Source of the DNA: an uncultured Lachnospiraceae bacterium
Lineage (GTDB): Bacteria > Bacillota > Clostridia > Lachnospirales > Lachnospiraceae
NCBI GenBank assembly: GCA_910585895.1
Contig: CAJUHY010000009.1
Location: 1 to 64,000 of the forward strand
Direction of reading: 5' to 3'
Length of the DNA: 64,000 nt
The notes under the pieces are model-generated. The model had not been told where the DNA came from. It worked only from the letters and a program-made list of their open reading frames with translations, and made no database searches. Position numbers and translations under genes: made by a program. This document shows, piece by piece, positions 52,417-60,989 of this stretch (positions are counted from its first letter, which is position 1; each line of letters opens with the position of its first letter).

Positions 52417-52440
52417 AAAAGTGTCTTTGACACTTTTTTA
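52416..52440 (+). terminator. Terminator of the receptor gene / six-gene transcript
   Basis: AAAAAGTGTC pairs with GACACTTTTT across TTT: a perfect 10-bp stem ending in a T-run. Confidence 0.85.
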
Positions 52441-52456
52441 TTTATTAATGCAACAT

Positions 52457-52484
52457 TTTACAAGAAATTAGACTCTGATATATT
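52457..52484 (+). promoter_or_regulatory. Promoter of the ECF sigma operon
   Basis: TTTACA at 52457-52462, a 16-bp spacer and TATATT at 52479-52484. A perfect 16-bp palindrome TTGAAATGCATTTCAA (52483-52498) follows at the start of transcription and may bind a regulator. Confidence 0.55.
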
Positions 52485-52516
52485 GAAATGCATTTCAAAG
52501 GGAGGTTGAGGATGAT

Positions 52517-52975
52517 ATGGAAGAGTTCATGCAGTATTATGAGAATGTCTATCCGCAGTTATACCGAACTGCTCTGTATTATATGAGAAATCGTCAGGAA
52601 GCGGAGGATGCCGTGCAGGATACGGTGTTGGCTGCATATGAGAAATTTTATCAGCTTAGGGACAAAGATAAATTTTCATCCTGGATTATGCAGATTCTGG
52701 TCAACCGGTGCAAGCGGAGAATGCGCGAATGGTTTCGCGTAGAGGAGGATATTGCAGAAGTTTCCATATCTCAGGAAACGGATTTTGCCACCTCATCGGC
52801 AGTGAAACAGGTATTTTGGGAATTAAAAGAAGAGGAGAGGCTTATTGTGGCATTATCTGTGTTTGGCGGATATACCAGTGAAGAGATTGCCGGAATTCTC
52901 AATAAAAACCACAGTACCGTCCGTTCACGGTATCGAAGGGCGCTTCAAAAAATGAGAAAGAAGTTGGAGGTGTGA
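52517..52975 (+). CDS. ECF-type RNA polymerase sigma factor
   Basis: 152 residues. Region 2: YRTALYYMRNRQEAEDAVQDTVLAAYEKF with the DAVQDT core; region 4: LKEEERLIVALSVFGGYTSEEIAGILNKNHSTVRSRYRRAL with the HTH. The spacing and short linker are typical of extracytoplasmic-function sigma factors. GGGAGGTTG lies upstream of the ATG. It overlaps the following membrane protein by the TGATG arrangement, the usual sign of a cognate anti-sigma partner. Target promoters are not identifiable here. Confidence 0.92.
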   Translation: MEEFMQYYENVYPQLYRTALYYMRNRQEAEDAVQDTVLAAYEKFYQLRDKDKFSSWIMQILVNRCKRRMREWFRVEEDIAEVSISQETDFATSSAVKQVFWELKEEERLIVALSVFGGYTSEEIAGILNKNHSTVRSRYRRALQKMRKKLEV

Positions 52976-52977
52976 TG

Positions 52978-55224
52978 ATGCATAAGGGCGAAATGAATCA
53001 TAAACTGGATGAAGACAGTATCAGGGAGTTTCTGCAAATGAGCGCCGAAGAGGAAATGGTTCCACAGAGTCTGCAGCCTGCCTGTATGAAGGAATGGCTA
53101 AAGCAGCAACGTGATAATGGAAAGGAGGAGCCTATGGGAAGACGAGATATTAATTCAAATCAGGATATGACGGACAATCATAAGAAACCCAAGAAGCATA
53201 TTGGCTGGTTGTACACAACTTTTGCGGCAGCAGCATGTCTGGCAGTAGCGCTGTTTGCGGCAGGTAAATATATGAAATCTGATACTGGAAGTGATACGGC
53301 TTCCGATACATTGCATTCAGATATGACAGATTCAGATATGGCGGCAGAATCTAATCAAGGGGAGGCGAATGAATTTAAGGAAGGGACAACATATGCCAGT
53401 TTGTACCGCTCTTTTGACAAATACTGGACGGAACAGGAAGAACGCTATAAGGAATCGTACCTTGAGAGTAAAACGGAGACTGCGGTAGACGATGCTGCAG
53501 CAGACGCGGCTGCTTCCGATGGTACAGCCGGTGGTACGGAATATGCAGATGATGCTGCAGATGTTTTTGATAAGGTGAGCGCTGACGTTTCAGATGTGGA
53601 GACTGGTGAAAGCACTGAAGCTGGCGCTGGTGAAACTGCTGAAGAGGAGAATTATGGTAAGACCAATCAGCAGGAGGAGACGGTTGAGGAAGCAGACATT
53701 ATTAAAAATGACGGCAGATATCTCTACCGGGTATCCGGCAACAAGCAGAATGATTACAAACAAACAGTGAGGATTGTCGACACGGAAGGTGGATTAAAGG
53801 AAGTGGCGCAGGTCGGCAGTTTTGAGAATGTTCAGGATATGTATGTCTGGAAAGATAAGCTGGCAGTCATAGAGCCGGGGTGGGCAACCGGCTCGGAAAC
53901 AGGCGCAGAAACAGGTGGGGAGGATGAAATCTGGGAGTCCGGCTATGCCTACAGCAAGATTTACGTCTATGATATTTCTGACCGCGCCAATCCGCAGGAA
54001 TACCATACATTTACGGTTAAAGGAAGCTATATGTCTTCGAGAATCTCTGAGGGGTATCTGTATTTCTTTGCCTCCTGCGATACTCAAAGGCCGCAGAAGG
54101 AAGACGATTTGAGAGCTTATGTGCCCATATTGGATGGCAAACCGGTTGCGGAGGAAAAGATTACATTTCCTGGAGGAAGTAAAGCGGCTTCTTATCTGGT
54201 AATGGCCTCGGTGGATATGGAACAGCCGGATAAATTTACCGATACCCGCGCCCTAGTCACTTCTGCTGACAGGTTTTATGTAAGCCCCGGCAATATTTAC
54301 GTGGCGGATACCCAGTATATTTCTTATGAGGAGGAAGGGCAGAAGTCAGACAGTACAACCTTATACCGTTATTCCTACAAAGACGGCAAAATGCGGAAGG
54401 AAGCGAAAGGCACGGTCAAGGGAACCCTGAGGGATGATATGGCAATGAATGAATATCAAGGTTACCTGCGTCTGGTCACTACTGTGGAATCCCAGAATAT
54501 CACAAAAATCATAGATGACATCAGCGGGGAATTTCTTGGATATGATGACATGGAAGTTCGGACAACGAACAGTCTGTATGTGTTGGATGCGGACTTGACG
54601 ACTGTGGGCAGGATTGAGGATTTAGCCGAAGATGAGAGTGTGTATTCTGCCCGATTTATGGGAAATACTGGATATTTTGTCACTTTTCGGGAGACAGACC
54701 CCTTGTTTTCTGTAGATTTATCTAACCCCAGGGAGCCTAAGATACTGGGCGAGCTGAAAATCAGCGGCTTTTCTGAGTACCTCCATTTCTATGCAGATAA
54801 TCTGCTGCTGGGGATTGGCATGGAAGCAGATGAGGAGACCGGGATTACAGATTGCCTGAAACTGTCCATGTTCGATATTTCCAACCCGGCTGATGTGAAA
54901 GAGAAATCTAAGTTGGAACTAAAGGAGTATGATTATTCTGAGGCGCTTTACAATTATAAGGCAGTGCTGATTGACACAAAGAAAAATCTTTTTGGATTTA
55001 CTATGGAAGATTATGAAGAAAATAAATTTGTCTATACGCTGTTTAAGTTTGAAAATGGTGAGTTTTGTAAGGTAATGGAAATTGACTGCAGTGATTTTGA
55101 GCGCTACCGTTATGGAGTCCGCGGCACTTATATCGGAGAGCGGTTCTTCCTGTTGGCCGACAATGGGCTGGTAGAAGAATACAGCCTGGCAGATGGCAGC
55201 AAAGTGGCAGTGTTAGAACCCTAA
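52978..55224 (+). CDS. Membrane-anchored beta-propeller protein, probable anti-sigma partner
   Basis: 748 residues from the ATG at 52978 (GGAGG 7 nt upstream). About 73 cytoplasmic residues (DEDSIREFLQMSAEEE, like a small anti-sigma domain) precede one membrane segment (about 75-96), a Ser/Asp/Ala-rich linker (about 97-230) and a large extracytoplasmic region resembling the Beta_propel family of secreted C-terminal propellers distantly related to WD40: EEADIIKNDGRYLYRVSG is the recognisable start, and repeated blades such as LYVLDADLTTVG and LFSVDLSNPREPKILGEL follow. The ECF sigma gene overlaps the start, so it likely senses an envelope signal and releases the sigma factor. Beta-propeller call firm, anti-sigma role inferred. 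Confidence 0.85.
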   Translation: MHKGEMNHKLDEDSIREFLQMSAEEEMVPQSLQPACMKEWLKQQRDNGKEEPMGRRDINSNQDMTDNHKKPKKHIGWLYTTFAAAACLAVALFAAGKYMKSDTGSDTASDTLHSDMTDSDMAAESNQGEANEFKEGTTYASLYRSFDKYWTEQEERYKESYLESKTETAVDDAAADAAASDGTAGGTEYADDAADVFDKVSADVSDVETGESTEAGAGETAEEENYGKTNQQEETVEEADIIKNDGRYLYRVSGNKQNDYKQTVRIVDTEGGLKEVAQVGSFENVQDMYVWKDKLAVIEPGWATGSETGAETGGEDEIWESGYAYSKIYVYDISDRANPQEYHTFTVKGSYMSSRISEGYLYFFASCDTQRPQKEDDLRAYVPILDGKPVAEEKITFPGGSKAASYLVMASVDMEQPDKFTDTRALVTSADRFYVSPGNIYVADTQYISYEEEGQKSDSTTLYRYSYKDGKMRKEAKGTVKGTLRDDMAMNEYQGYLRLVTTVESQNITKIIDDISGEFLGYDDMEVRTTNSLYVLDADLTTVGRIEDLAEDESVYSARFMGNTGYFVTFRETDPLFSVDLSNPREPKILGELKISGFSEYLHFYADNLLLGIGMEADEETGITDCLKLSMFDISNPADVKEKSKLELKEYDYSEALYNYKAVLIDTKKNLFGFTMEDYEENKFVYTLFKFENGEFCKVMEIDCSDFERYRYGVRGTYIGERFFLLADNGLVEEYSLADGSKVAVLEP

Positions 55225-55229
55225 ACAGG

Positions 55230-55262
55230 GCGGGCGGTTACTCTTTGAGTGACCGTCCGCTT
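55230..55262 (+). terminator. Hairpin after the beta-propeller gene
   Basis: GCGGGCGGTTACTC pairs with GAGTGACCGTCCGC across two or three bases, a strong stem with only a short T-tract on the plus strand. It may serve both convergent genes. Confidence 0.65.
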
Positions 55263-55296
55263 AACAACTCCATAGACTTTATACCCTTTATGTATT

Positions 55297-55653
55297 TTAA
55301 GCTATCTTTGACCTGAGTTCAGAAACTTCTTTTTCAAGGGCTTCCATTCTGTATTTGAGACCAGATATTTGGACTTCACAGAGTATAGATTTATCCTGTG
55401 CCCGAATGGTAGCGTTCAGCTTATCCACAAGGTTGATGTGGTTCTCGGCAAGCAGTTGAATGTTGCGGTTTGTCTTGTTCTCAAGTGACAGTTCAATGTT
55501 AGATGTACGGTTAGACAAAACATGTATGTCATTTTTCATGTTTTGCATATCATCTTTCATGCCTTGCATATCATCTTTCATGTCCTGCATGTCATCCTTT
55601 AATGGCTGAATCAGTTGCGCAATTGCCTGTAAGTCGTCGTTTGTCAACGCCAT
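55297..55653 (-). CDS. Coiled-coil protein of unknown function
   Basis: 118 residues, nearly all coiled coil: a repeated MKDDMQ heptad-like unit (about residues 18-45), an asparagine-rich middle (ENKTNRNIQLLAENHINLVDKLN) and a final MEALEKEVSELR. Similar small coiled-coil proteins with variable numbers of MKDD/MQ repeats occur in many Lachnospiraceae genomes; no function is known. The start has GGGAGGCG upstream. The repeat number is likely to vary between strains. Confidence 0.7.
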   Translation of the reverse strand: MALTNDDLQAIAQLIQPLKDDMQDMKDDMQGMKDDMQNMKNDIHVLSNRTSNIELSLENKTNRNIQLLAENHINLVDKLNATIRAQDKSILCEVQISGLKYRMEALEKEVSELRSKIA

Positions 55654-55914
55654 ACTATCGCCTCCCTTTTGCAGATAGAAATCTTTGTTTTGTTTGTGGG
55701 ATATATCTTTGACAATACTAACGTTTATTAGTCGTCACAAATTGCTGTGCCGAAATTATAACATATGCCGGGTATAAAGTCTATGGAATTGTTAAGATGA
55801 GTTATAGATATGATTGTATTTCACAGATTCGGGTGTCAAAAGATAAGTTTTAAATTGCCTTTAAACACCCGAATCGTCTAAATGGAAACCATCTCATAAA
55901 AGACGGTTTTAGCA

Positions 55915-55985
55915 AGCAGATAACGGGAGTCGAACCCGCCTTTCCAGCTTGGGAAGCTGGTGTTCTACCGATGAACCATATCTGC
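55915..55985 (-). tRNA. tRNA-Gly (anticodon CCC)
   Basis: Read on the minus strand: acceptor GCAGATA / TATCTGC, D arm GTTC-ATCGGTA-GAAC, anticodon stem CCAGC / GCTGG around TTCCCAA (anticodon CCC), and T arm with TTCGACT. Total 71 nt with T as the discriminator base; the CCA end is not encoded. The gene stands alone. Confidence 0.93.
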
Positions 55986-56038
55986 ATGGACAGTACCTAT
56001 TATAACACAAAAACCAGAAAATACAAGACCAAAATTCA

Positions 56039-56842
56039 TTACAGTCTGAAAAATTGAGGTTTTCGTCTGGAAAACACCGTGTAATAACTAAAACCGGTCT
56101 CTTTGAGGATACCAGCTACTTTGTGGAAATCGTATGCCACATGTTCCGGTTTATGGGCATCTGCTCCGATGGTAATGATTTCTCCGCCCAATTCACGGTA
56201 GCGTCTGAGGATTGCTTCTGTGGGATTCGGGTGCCCAAGACCATATTTAAAGCCTCCCGTATTGATTTCGATGCCTTTGCCTTTCTGTATCAGGGTTCGC
56301 AGGATTTCATCAATCACATCGGCAAACTTTTCATAAGTATAATATTTGTTTGTGTTCGGGCCGTAGCGTACAATGTAGTCCAAATGGCCATAAACGTCAA
56401 AACAGTCGAAGACAGACAGGTTCTCAAGGATGGATTCAAAATACTCCTGATAAGCCTCGTCTTCGATTCTGCCCACAAAATATTCTGGATAATAGGGATC
56501 TTCGCCATTCACCCAGTGGGATGAACCGATGACAAAATCGAAAGGGTACCGCTGGATAATTTTCGGCAGCAGTTCTTTTAAATAAGTTTGTAGACCGATT
56601 TCCACACCAATATAGATAGGAAATCTGCCGTCAAATTGTGTTTGGAAGCTATGCATTTCCTTGAAATATGCAGGTAGGTCAAGAGGAAAGCTGTCAGGCG
56701 TAGTCTGCGTCTCCTCCAAATCGAGATGGTCGGTAAAGCAGATACCGTCAAGGTCTGCCTCTATGGAAGAGTGTATCATTGCCAAAGTGTCCGCTTCGCT
56801 GTCAACAGAAAAATGTGTGTGCATATGTGTGTCCCAAAGCAT
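56039..56842 (-). CDS. PHP-domain histidinol-phosphatase (HisJ/HisK family)
   Basis: 267 residues. The PHP metal ligands appear in order: DTHMHTHFSVD, CFTDHLD, GVEIGLQ, GSSHWVNGED, DVYGHLDYIVRY and IGADAHKPEHV. This is the complete set for the PHP-type phosphatase that removes phosphate from histidinol phosphate; the family is also used on other phosphate esters, and there is no his operon here. The ATG follows AAGGAGGCTC. It lies on the minus strand between the tRNA gene and gap. Confidence 0.85.
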   Translation of the reverse strand: MLWDTHMHTHFSVDSEADTLAMIHSSIEADLDGICFTDHLDLEETQTTPDSFPLDLPAYFKEMHSFQTQFDGRFPIYIGVEIGLQTYLKELLPKIIQRYPFDFVIGSSHWVNGEDPYYPEYFVGRIEDEAYQEYFESILENLSVFDCFDVYGHLDYIVRYGPNTNKYYTYEKFADVIDEILRTLIQKGKGIEINTGGFKYGLGHPNPTEAILRRYRELGGEIITIGADAHKPEHVAYDFHKVAGILKETGFSYYTVFSRRKPQFFRL

Positions 56843-57147
56843 AAATGAGCCTCCTTATTTATATACAGTTCTCACTAATCATAGACCAGATTTTCGGCGT
56901 TGTCAAAAGGTAAATGCAATAAAAAATAAATATAACGCAATTAAATTACCATGCTTCAGAAGACTTGCTTTGTCAATATACAGAGACAAAATGCTTGTTT
57001 GGGAAAGATTATATGATGCAGATGATAAAATTTTAACAAAGTTTAAAAAGCCCCTTGAATTTTTTGCTGAAATTAGTTAGAATAAAGACAAGTTGGGTAA
57101 TATATCCAAAGAAATACCAAATTCATTCAAAATTAGGAGGAATTATC
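56843..57147. other. Gene-free stretch ahead of gap
   Basis: AT-rich, with divergent upstream regions of the PHP gene and gap. A 139-codon plus-strand frame through it is an accidental reading of the PHP gene's antisense strand. It contains the gap promoter (TTGAAT, 17 bp, TAGAAT at 57055-57083) and nothing else that I can support. Confidence 0.6.
57055..57083 (+). promoter_or_regulatory. Promoter of gap
   Basis: TTGAAT at 57055-57060, a 17-bp spacer and TAGAAT at 57078-57083; a leader of about 57 nt to the ATG. Confidence 0.7.
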
Positions 57148-58164
57148 ATGTCAGTAAGAGTAGCAATCAATGGTTTTGGTCGTATCGGACGTTTAGCATT
57201 CAGACAGATGTTTGGTGCAGAGGGATACGAAGTAGTAGCAATCAACGATTTAACAAGCCCGAAAATGTTAGCACACCTGTTAAAGTATGATTCATCTCAG
57301 GGTAAGTATGAATTGGCAGACAAGGTGACTGCAGGAGAAGATTCCATCACAGTTGATGGTAAAGAAATCAAAATCTATGCTTTCCCAGATGCAAATAACT
57401 GCCCATGGGGAGATTTGAAGGTTGACGTTGTTTTGGAGTGCTCCGGATTCTATACTTCCAAAGATAAAGCACAGGCTCATATCAATGCTGGCGCTCGTAA
57501 AGTTGTTATCTCTGCTCCGGCAGGCAACGACCTTCCTACTATTGTTTTCAATACAAACCACAATACATTAAAGGCTGAGGATACTATCATTTCTGCAGCT
57601 TCCTGTACAACAAACTGTCTGGCTCCGATGGCTGACGCACTGAACAAATACGCAGCTATCCAGTCTGGTATTATGTGCACCATCCATGCATATACAGGTG
57701 ATCAGATGACCTTAGACGGACCTCAGAGAAAAGGCGATTTGAGAAGATCTCGTGCAGCAGCAGTTAATATCGTTCCTAACAGCACAGGCGCTGCAAAGGC
57801 AATCGGCTTAGTTATTCCTGAACTGAACGGTAAGTTAATCGGTTCTGCACAGCGTGTACCGACCCCGACAGGTTCTACTACTATCCTGACAGCAGTTGTT
57901 AAGGGTAATGATGTAACTATTGATGGAATCAACGCAGCTATGAAAGCAGCAGCTAACGAGTCCTTTGGTTACAATGAGGATGAAATCGTTTCTTCCGATA
58001 TCGTAGGAATGAGATTTGGTTCTCTGTTCGATGCAACTCAGACCATGGTTTCCAAGGTTTCTGATGATTTATATGAAGTACAGGTTGTTTCCTGGTATGA
58101 CAATGAGAACAGCTATACCAGCCAGATGGTTCGTACAATCAAGTATTTCAGTGAGTTAGCATAG
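57148..58164 (+). CDS. gap: Glyceraldehyde-3-phosphate dehydrogenase
   Basis: 338 residues from the ATG after AGGAGG. NAD-binding start [16 protein letters not shown], catalytic [12 protein letters not shown] with the nucleophile Cys, and the His-containing HAYTGDQ. It makes 1,3-bisphosphoglycerate in glycolysis. The codon use is strongly biased, as in very highly expressed genes. It is followed by a terminator and then by pgk and tpiA, the usual glycolytic cluster order. Confidence 0.98.
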   Translation: MSVRVAINGFGRIGRLAFRQMFGAEGYEVVAINDLTSPKMLAHLLKYDSSQGKYELADKVTAGEDSITVDGKEIKIYAFPDANNCPWGDLKVDVVLECSGFYTSKDKAQAHINAGARKVVISAPAGNDLPTIVFNTNHNTLKAEDTIISAASCTTNCLAPMADALNKYAAIQSGIMCTIHAYTGDQMTLDGPQRKGDLRRSRAAAVNIVPNSTGAAKAIGLVIPELNGKLIGSAQRVPTPTGSTTILTAVVKGNDVTIDGINAAMKAAANESFGYNEDEIVSSDIVGMRFGSLFDATQTMVSKVSDDLYEVQVVSWYDNENSYTSQMVRTIKYFSELA

Positions 58165-58482
58165 GCATTGAACTACCTTATATGAATTATAGAAGCATAA
58201 CTGCACGGTAGACTGCCTTTTTCCGTGAGCAAAGAGCCAAGCAACCGCGCTAAGTGCCCTGTGGGTATGCGTGGATATTTGGCGAATGTCGCGAGAGCCA
58301 GCGCTTTGAGGTGTTGGCTGGGCAACAGGCTGCCAGGGTGCAGATAAGACTCAGAAAGGGTCCGGTCTTTTATGGACCGGACTCCTTTTTATCATATGGG
58401 GGATTCCCTATATGATAAAACCCTCCGGGGGAATGCGCACTTGCGCAAGAGGAAAACATATTATTTTTAGGAGGAAAAAACA
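58165..58482. other. gap-pgk intergenic region
   Basis: 318 bp without a gene. It holds a GC-rich block at about 58210-58340 that resembles a dispersed intergenic sequence, then the terminator at 58357-58390 and the palindrome TATCATAT/ATATGATA at 58390-58417, then GGAGG for pgk. I see no promoter with confidence; pgk may be transcribed from within this stretch. Confidence 0.5.
58357..58390 (+). terminator. Terminator of gap
   Basis: TCCGGTC pairs with GACCGGA, with further GG/CC pairs outside, followed by TTTTT. Confidence 0.8.
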
Positions 58483-59691
58483 ATGGCTTTAAACAAAGTT
58501 TCAGTAGATGATATTAATGTAAGCGGAAAACGCGTACTTTGCAGATGTGATTTTAATGTTCCTTTAAAAGAGGGCAAGATTACAGACGAAAATCGTCTGG
58601 TTGCTGCACTGCCTACTATCAAGAAATTGGTTGCAGACGGAGGCAAGGTTATTCTTTGCTCACATCTTGGCAAACCCAAGGGAGAGCCTAAGCCAGAATT
58701 ATCTCTGGCGCCTGTAGCAGCAAGATTGACAGAGCTGTTGGGACAGGAAGTTAAATTTGCAGCAGACCCTGAGGTGGTTGGTGCAAATGCTAAGGCTGCA
58801 GTTGAGGCAATGAAAGACGGCGAGGTTATTTTACTTGAGAATACACGTTACAGAGTGGAAGAGACCAAGAATGGTGAGGCTTTCTCCAAAGATTTGGCAT
58901 CTCTGTGCGATATCTTTGTAAATGATGCATTTGGAACTGCTCACAGAGCACATTGCTCTAACGTTGGAGTTTCTGAGTTGGTTGACACGGCAGCCGTTGG
59001 ATATTTGATGCAGAAAGAAATTGATTTCCTTGGCAATGCAGTAGAGAATCCGGTAAGACCGTTCGTAGCAATTTTAGGTGGAGCAAAGGTTGCTGATAAA
59101 TTGAATGTAATTTCTAACTTGCTTGAGAAGTGCGATACCTTGATTATCGGCGGCGGAATGGCTTATACGTTCTTAAAGGCACAGGGTAATGAGATTGGAA
59201 AATCTCTGGTTGATGACAGCAAGCTTGACTACTGTAAAGAAATGATTGCCAAGGCAGAGAAGCTTGGCAAGAAATTATTGCTGCCGGTTGATTCTGCAAC
59301 TATTACAGATTTCCCGAATCCGATTGACGCACCGGTAGACGTAGAAGTTTATGATTCTGACAAGATGCCGGCAGACAGAGAGGGATGCGATATCGGACCT
59401 AAGACGGCAGAATTGTTTGCAGACGCTGTGAAATCTGCAAAGACTGTAGTTTGGAATGGACCGATGGGCGTATTTGAGAATCCGACTTTGGCAGCAGGAA
59501 CCATCGCAGTTGCAAAGGCGCTTGCAGAGACAGATGCAACCACCATTATTGGCGGCGGCGATTCCGCAGCAGCAGTAAATCAGTTGGGCTTCGGCGATAA
59601 GATGAGCCATATTTCTACTGGCGGCGGAGCTTCTCTGGAATTCTTAGAAGGTAAGGAGCTTCCTGGAGTAGCAGCAGCAACAAACAAATAG
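58483..59691 (+). CDS. pgk: Phosphoglycerate kinase
   Basis: 402 residues. [23 protein letters not shown] with the substrate-binding Arg/Asp, [33 protein letters not shown] and [13 protein letters not shown] for ATP binding are intact. Transfers phosphate from 1,3-bisphosphoglycerate to ADP. AGGAGG precedes the ATG. Strongly biased codons. Followed by tpiA after a 237-bp gap that carries a flanking direct repeat. Confidence 0.98.
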   Translation: MALNKVSVDDINVSGKRVLCRCDFNVPLKEGKITDENRLVAALPTIKKLVADGGKVILCSHLGKPKGEPKPELSLAPVAARLTELLGQEVKFAADPEVVGANAKAAVEAMKDGEVILLENTRYRVEETKNGEAFSKDLASLCDIFVNDAFGTAHRAHCSNVGVSELVDTAAVGYLMQKEIDFLGNAVENPVRPFVAILGGAKVADKLNVISNLLEKCDTLIIGGGMAYTFLKAQGNEIGKSLVDDSKLDYCKEMIAKAEKLGKKLLLPVDSATITDFPNPIDAPVDVEVYDSDKMPADREGCDIGPKTAELFADAVKSAKTVVWNGPMGVFENPTLAAGTIAVAKALAETDATTIIGGGDSAAAVNQLGFGDKMSHISTGGGASLEFLEGKELPGVAAATNK

Positions 59692-59928
59692 ACCGAAAGC
59701 AACTAGCGATTGGCAAGCCAGAGCGTGTTGCGAGGTCGTTCTGTAAGATTAGCGAAAGTGAGCCAAAGGCGAAGCTTGAGGTTAGCGAACAGAACTTCCT
59801 AAGAATGTAATGCCCATGGCGCAGAAATTTTGCAAGCAAAATTTTATGACAGGCGAACGGACTTAGCTATAAAAGCAACTAGCGATTGCAAAATAAATAA
59901 TAATAGAGAAGAAAAAGAGGATAAGAAT
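59692..59928. other. pgk-tpiA spacer with flanking 17-bp direct repeats
   Basis: AAAGCAACTAGCGATTG occurs at 59696-59712 and exactly again at 59872-59888, flanking about 160 bp that hold inverted repeats (GTTCTGT/ACAGAAC; AAATTTTGC/GCAAAATTT) and no gene. The exact duplication suggests an insertion or a tandem-duplication footprint inside an otherwise compact glycolytic operon. Confidence 0.6.
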
Positions 59929-60678
59929 ATGGCAAGAAAGAAAATTATTGCAGGAAACTGGAAAATGAATAAGACCCCGAGCGAGGCAGTGGCTCTGGTA
60001 AATGAGTTAAAACCTTTAGTTGCGAATGAAGAGGTTGATGTTGTCTTCTGTGTACCAGCAATCGATATTATTCCGGCAATGGAGGCTGCAAAGGGCTCTA
60101 ATATCAACATTGGTGCAGAAAATATGTACTATGAGGAAAGCGGTGCATATACTGGAGAAATCGCTCCCAATATGCTGACAGATGCTGGTGTTAAATATGT
60201 AATTATCGGGCATTCTGAGAGAAGAGAATATTTTGCAGAGACAGACGAGACCGTTAACAAGAAAGTGCTGAAGGCGTTTGAGCATGGCATCACACCGATT
60301 ATTTGCTGTGGTGAGACTTTAACACAGAGAAAACAGGGTATTTACATCGACTGGATTCGTATGCAGATTAAGATTGCATTCCAGAATGTAACTGCTGACC
60401 AGGCGAAGACAGCAGTAATTGCTTATGAGCCAATCTGGGCAATTGGAACCGGCGAAACGGCAACTTCTGATCAGGCAGAGGAAGTATGCGCAGCAATCCG
60501 TACCTGCATCAAAGAAGTTTATGACGAGGCTACTGCAGAATCTATTCGTATCCAGTACGGCGGCTCTGTAAATGCAGGAAATGCAGCAGAGTTGTTCTCC
60601 AAACCAGATATTGACGGCGGACTTGTTGGCGGAGCTTCTCTCAAGGCTGACTTTGGCAAAATTGTATGCTATAAATAA
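59929..60678 (+). CDS. tpiA: Triosephosphate isomerase
   Basis: 249 residues from the ATG after AAAGAGG (a longer frame from 59830 has no basis). [12 protein letters not shown] at the start, catalytic His in [11 protein letters not shown], catalytic Glu in [11 protein letters not shown] and the phosphate loop [10 protein letters not shown]. It interconverts DHAP and G3P. Same expression class as pgk and gap. Confidence 0.98.
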   Translation: MARKKIIAGNWKMNKTPSEAVALVNELKPLVANEEVDVVFCVPAIDIIPAMEAAKGSNINIGAENMYYEESGAYTGEIAPNMLTDAGVKYVIIGHSERREYFAETDETVNKKVLKAFEHGITPIICCGETLTQRKQGIYIDWIRMQIKIAFQNVTADQAKTAVIAYEPIWAIGTGETATSDQAEEVCAAIRTCIKEVYDEATAESIRIQYGGSVNAGNAAELFSKPDIDGGLVGGASLKADFGKIVCYK

Positions 60679-60736
60679 TGTCTGCTTGCTAAAACAGTAA
60701 CCTGCAATCTTAGGTCTACTTAAAATGATTAATCAT

Positions 60737-60786
60737 AAAACCTCACTTTATGTTATGGGATATCCATAATAAGGGTGAGGTTTTTG
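60737..60786 (+). terminator. Terminator of the glycolytic genes
   Basis: AAAACCTCAC pairs with GTGAGGTTTT; inner arms TTATGG/CCATAA extend the stem; T-run follows. Confidence 0.85.
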
Positions 60787-60922
60787 AGTTGTCAAAAGTG
60801 GTTTAAAGTGGATATAAAAGTTTGAGTTGCCATCATTATTAATATAAAAGAGAGTTTTGAGGATAGGAAGAGAAAAAAACTCTTATATGAAACATAGAAA
60901 GAGGTAAGAATATATATAGATA

Positions 60923-60952
60923 TTGACAAAAGAGAATTATTCACAATATAAT
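60923..60952 (+). promoter_or_regulatory. Promoter of the RloA-like ATPase gene
   Basis: TTGACA at 60923-60928, an 18-bp spacer and TATAAT at 60947-60952. Confidence 0.75.
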
Positions 60953-60989
60953 GAATGCATTATAATGAAAAGAAAGAGAGCAGAAAAAT

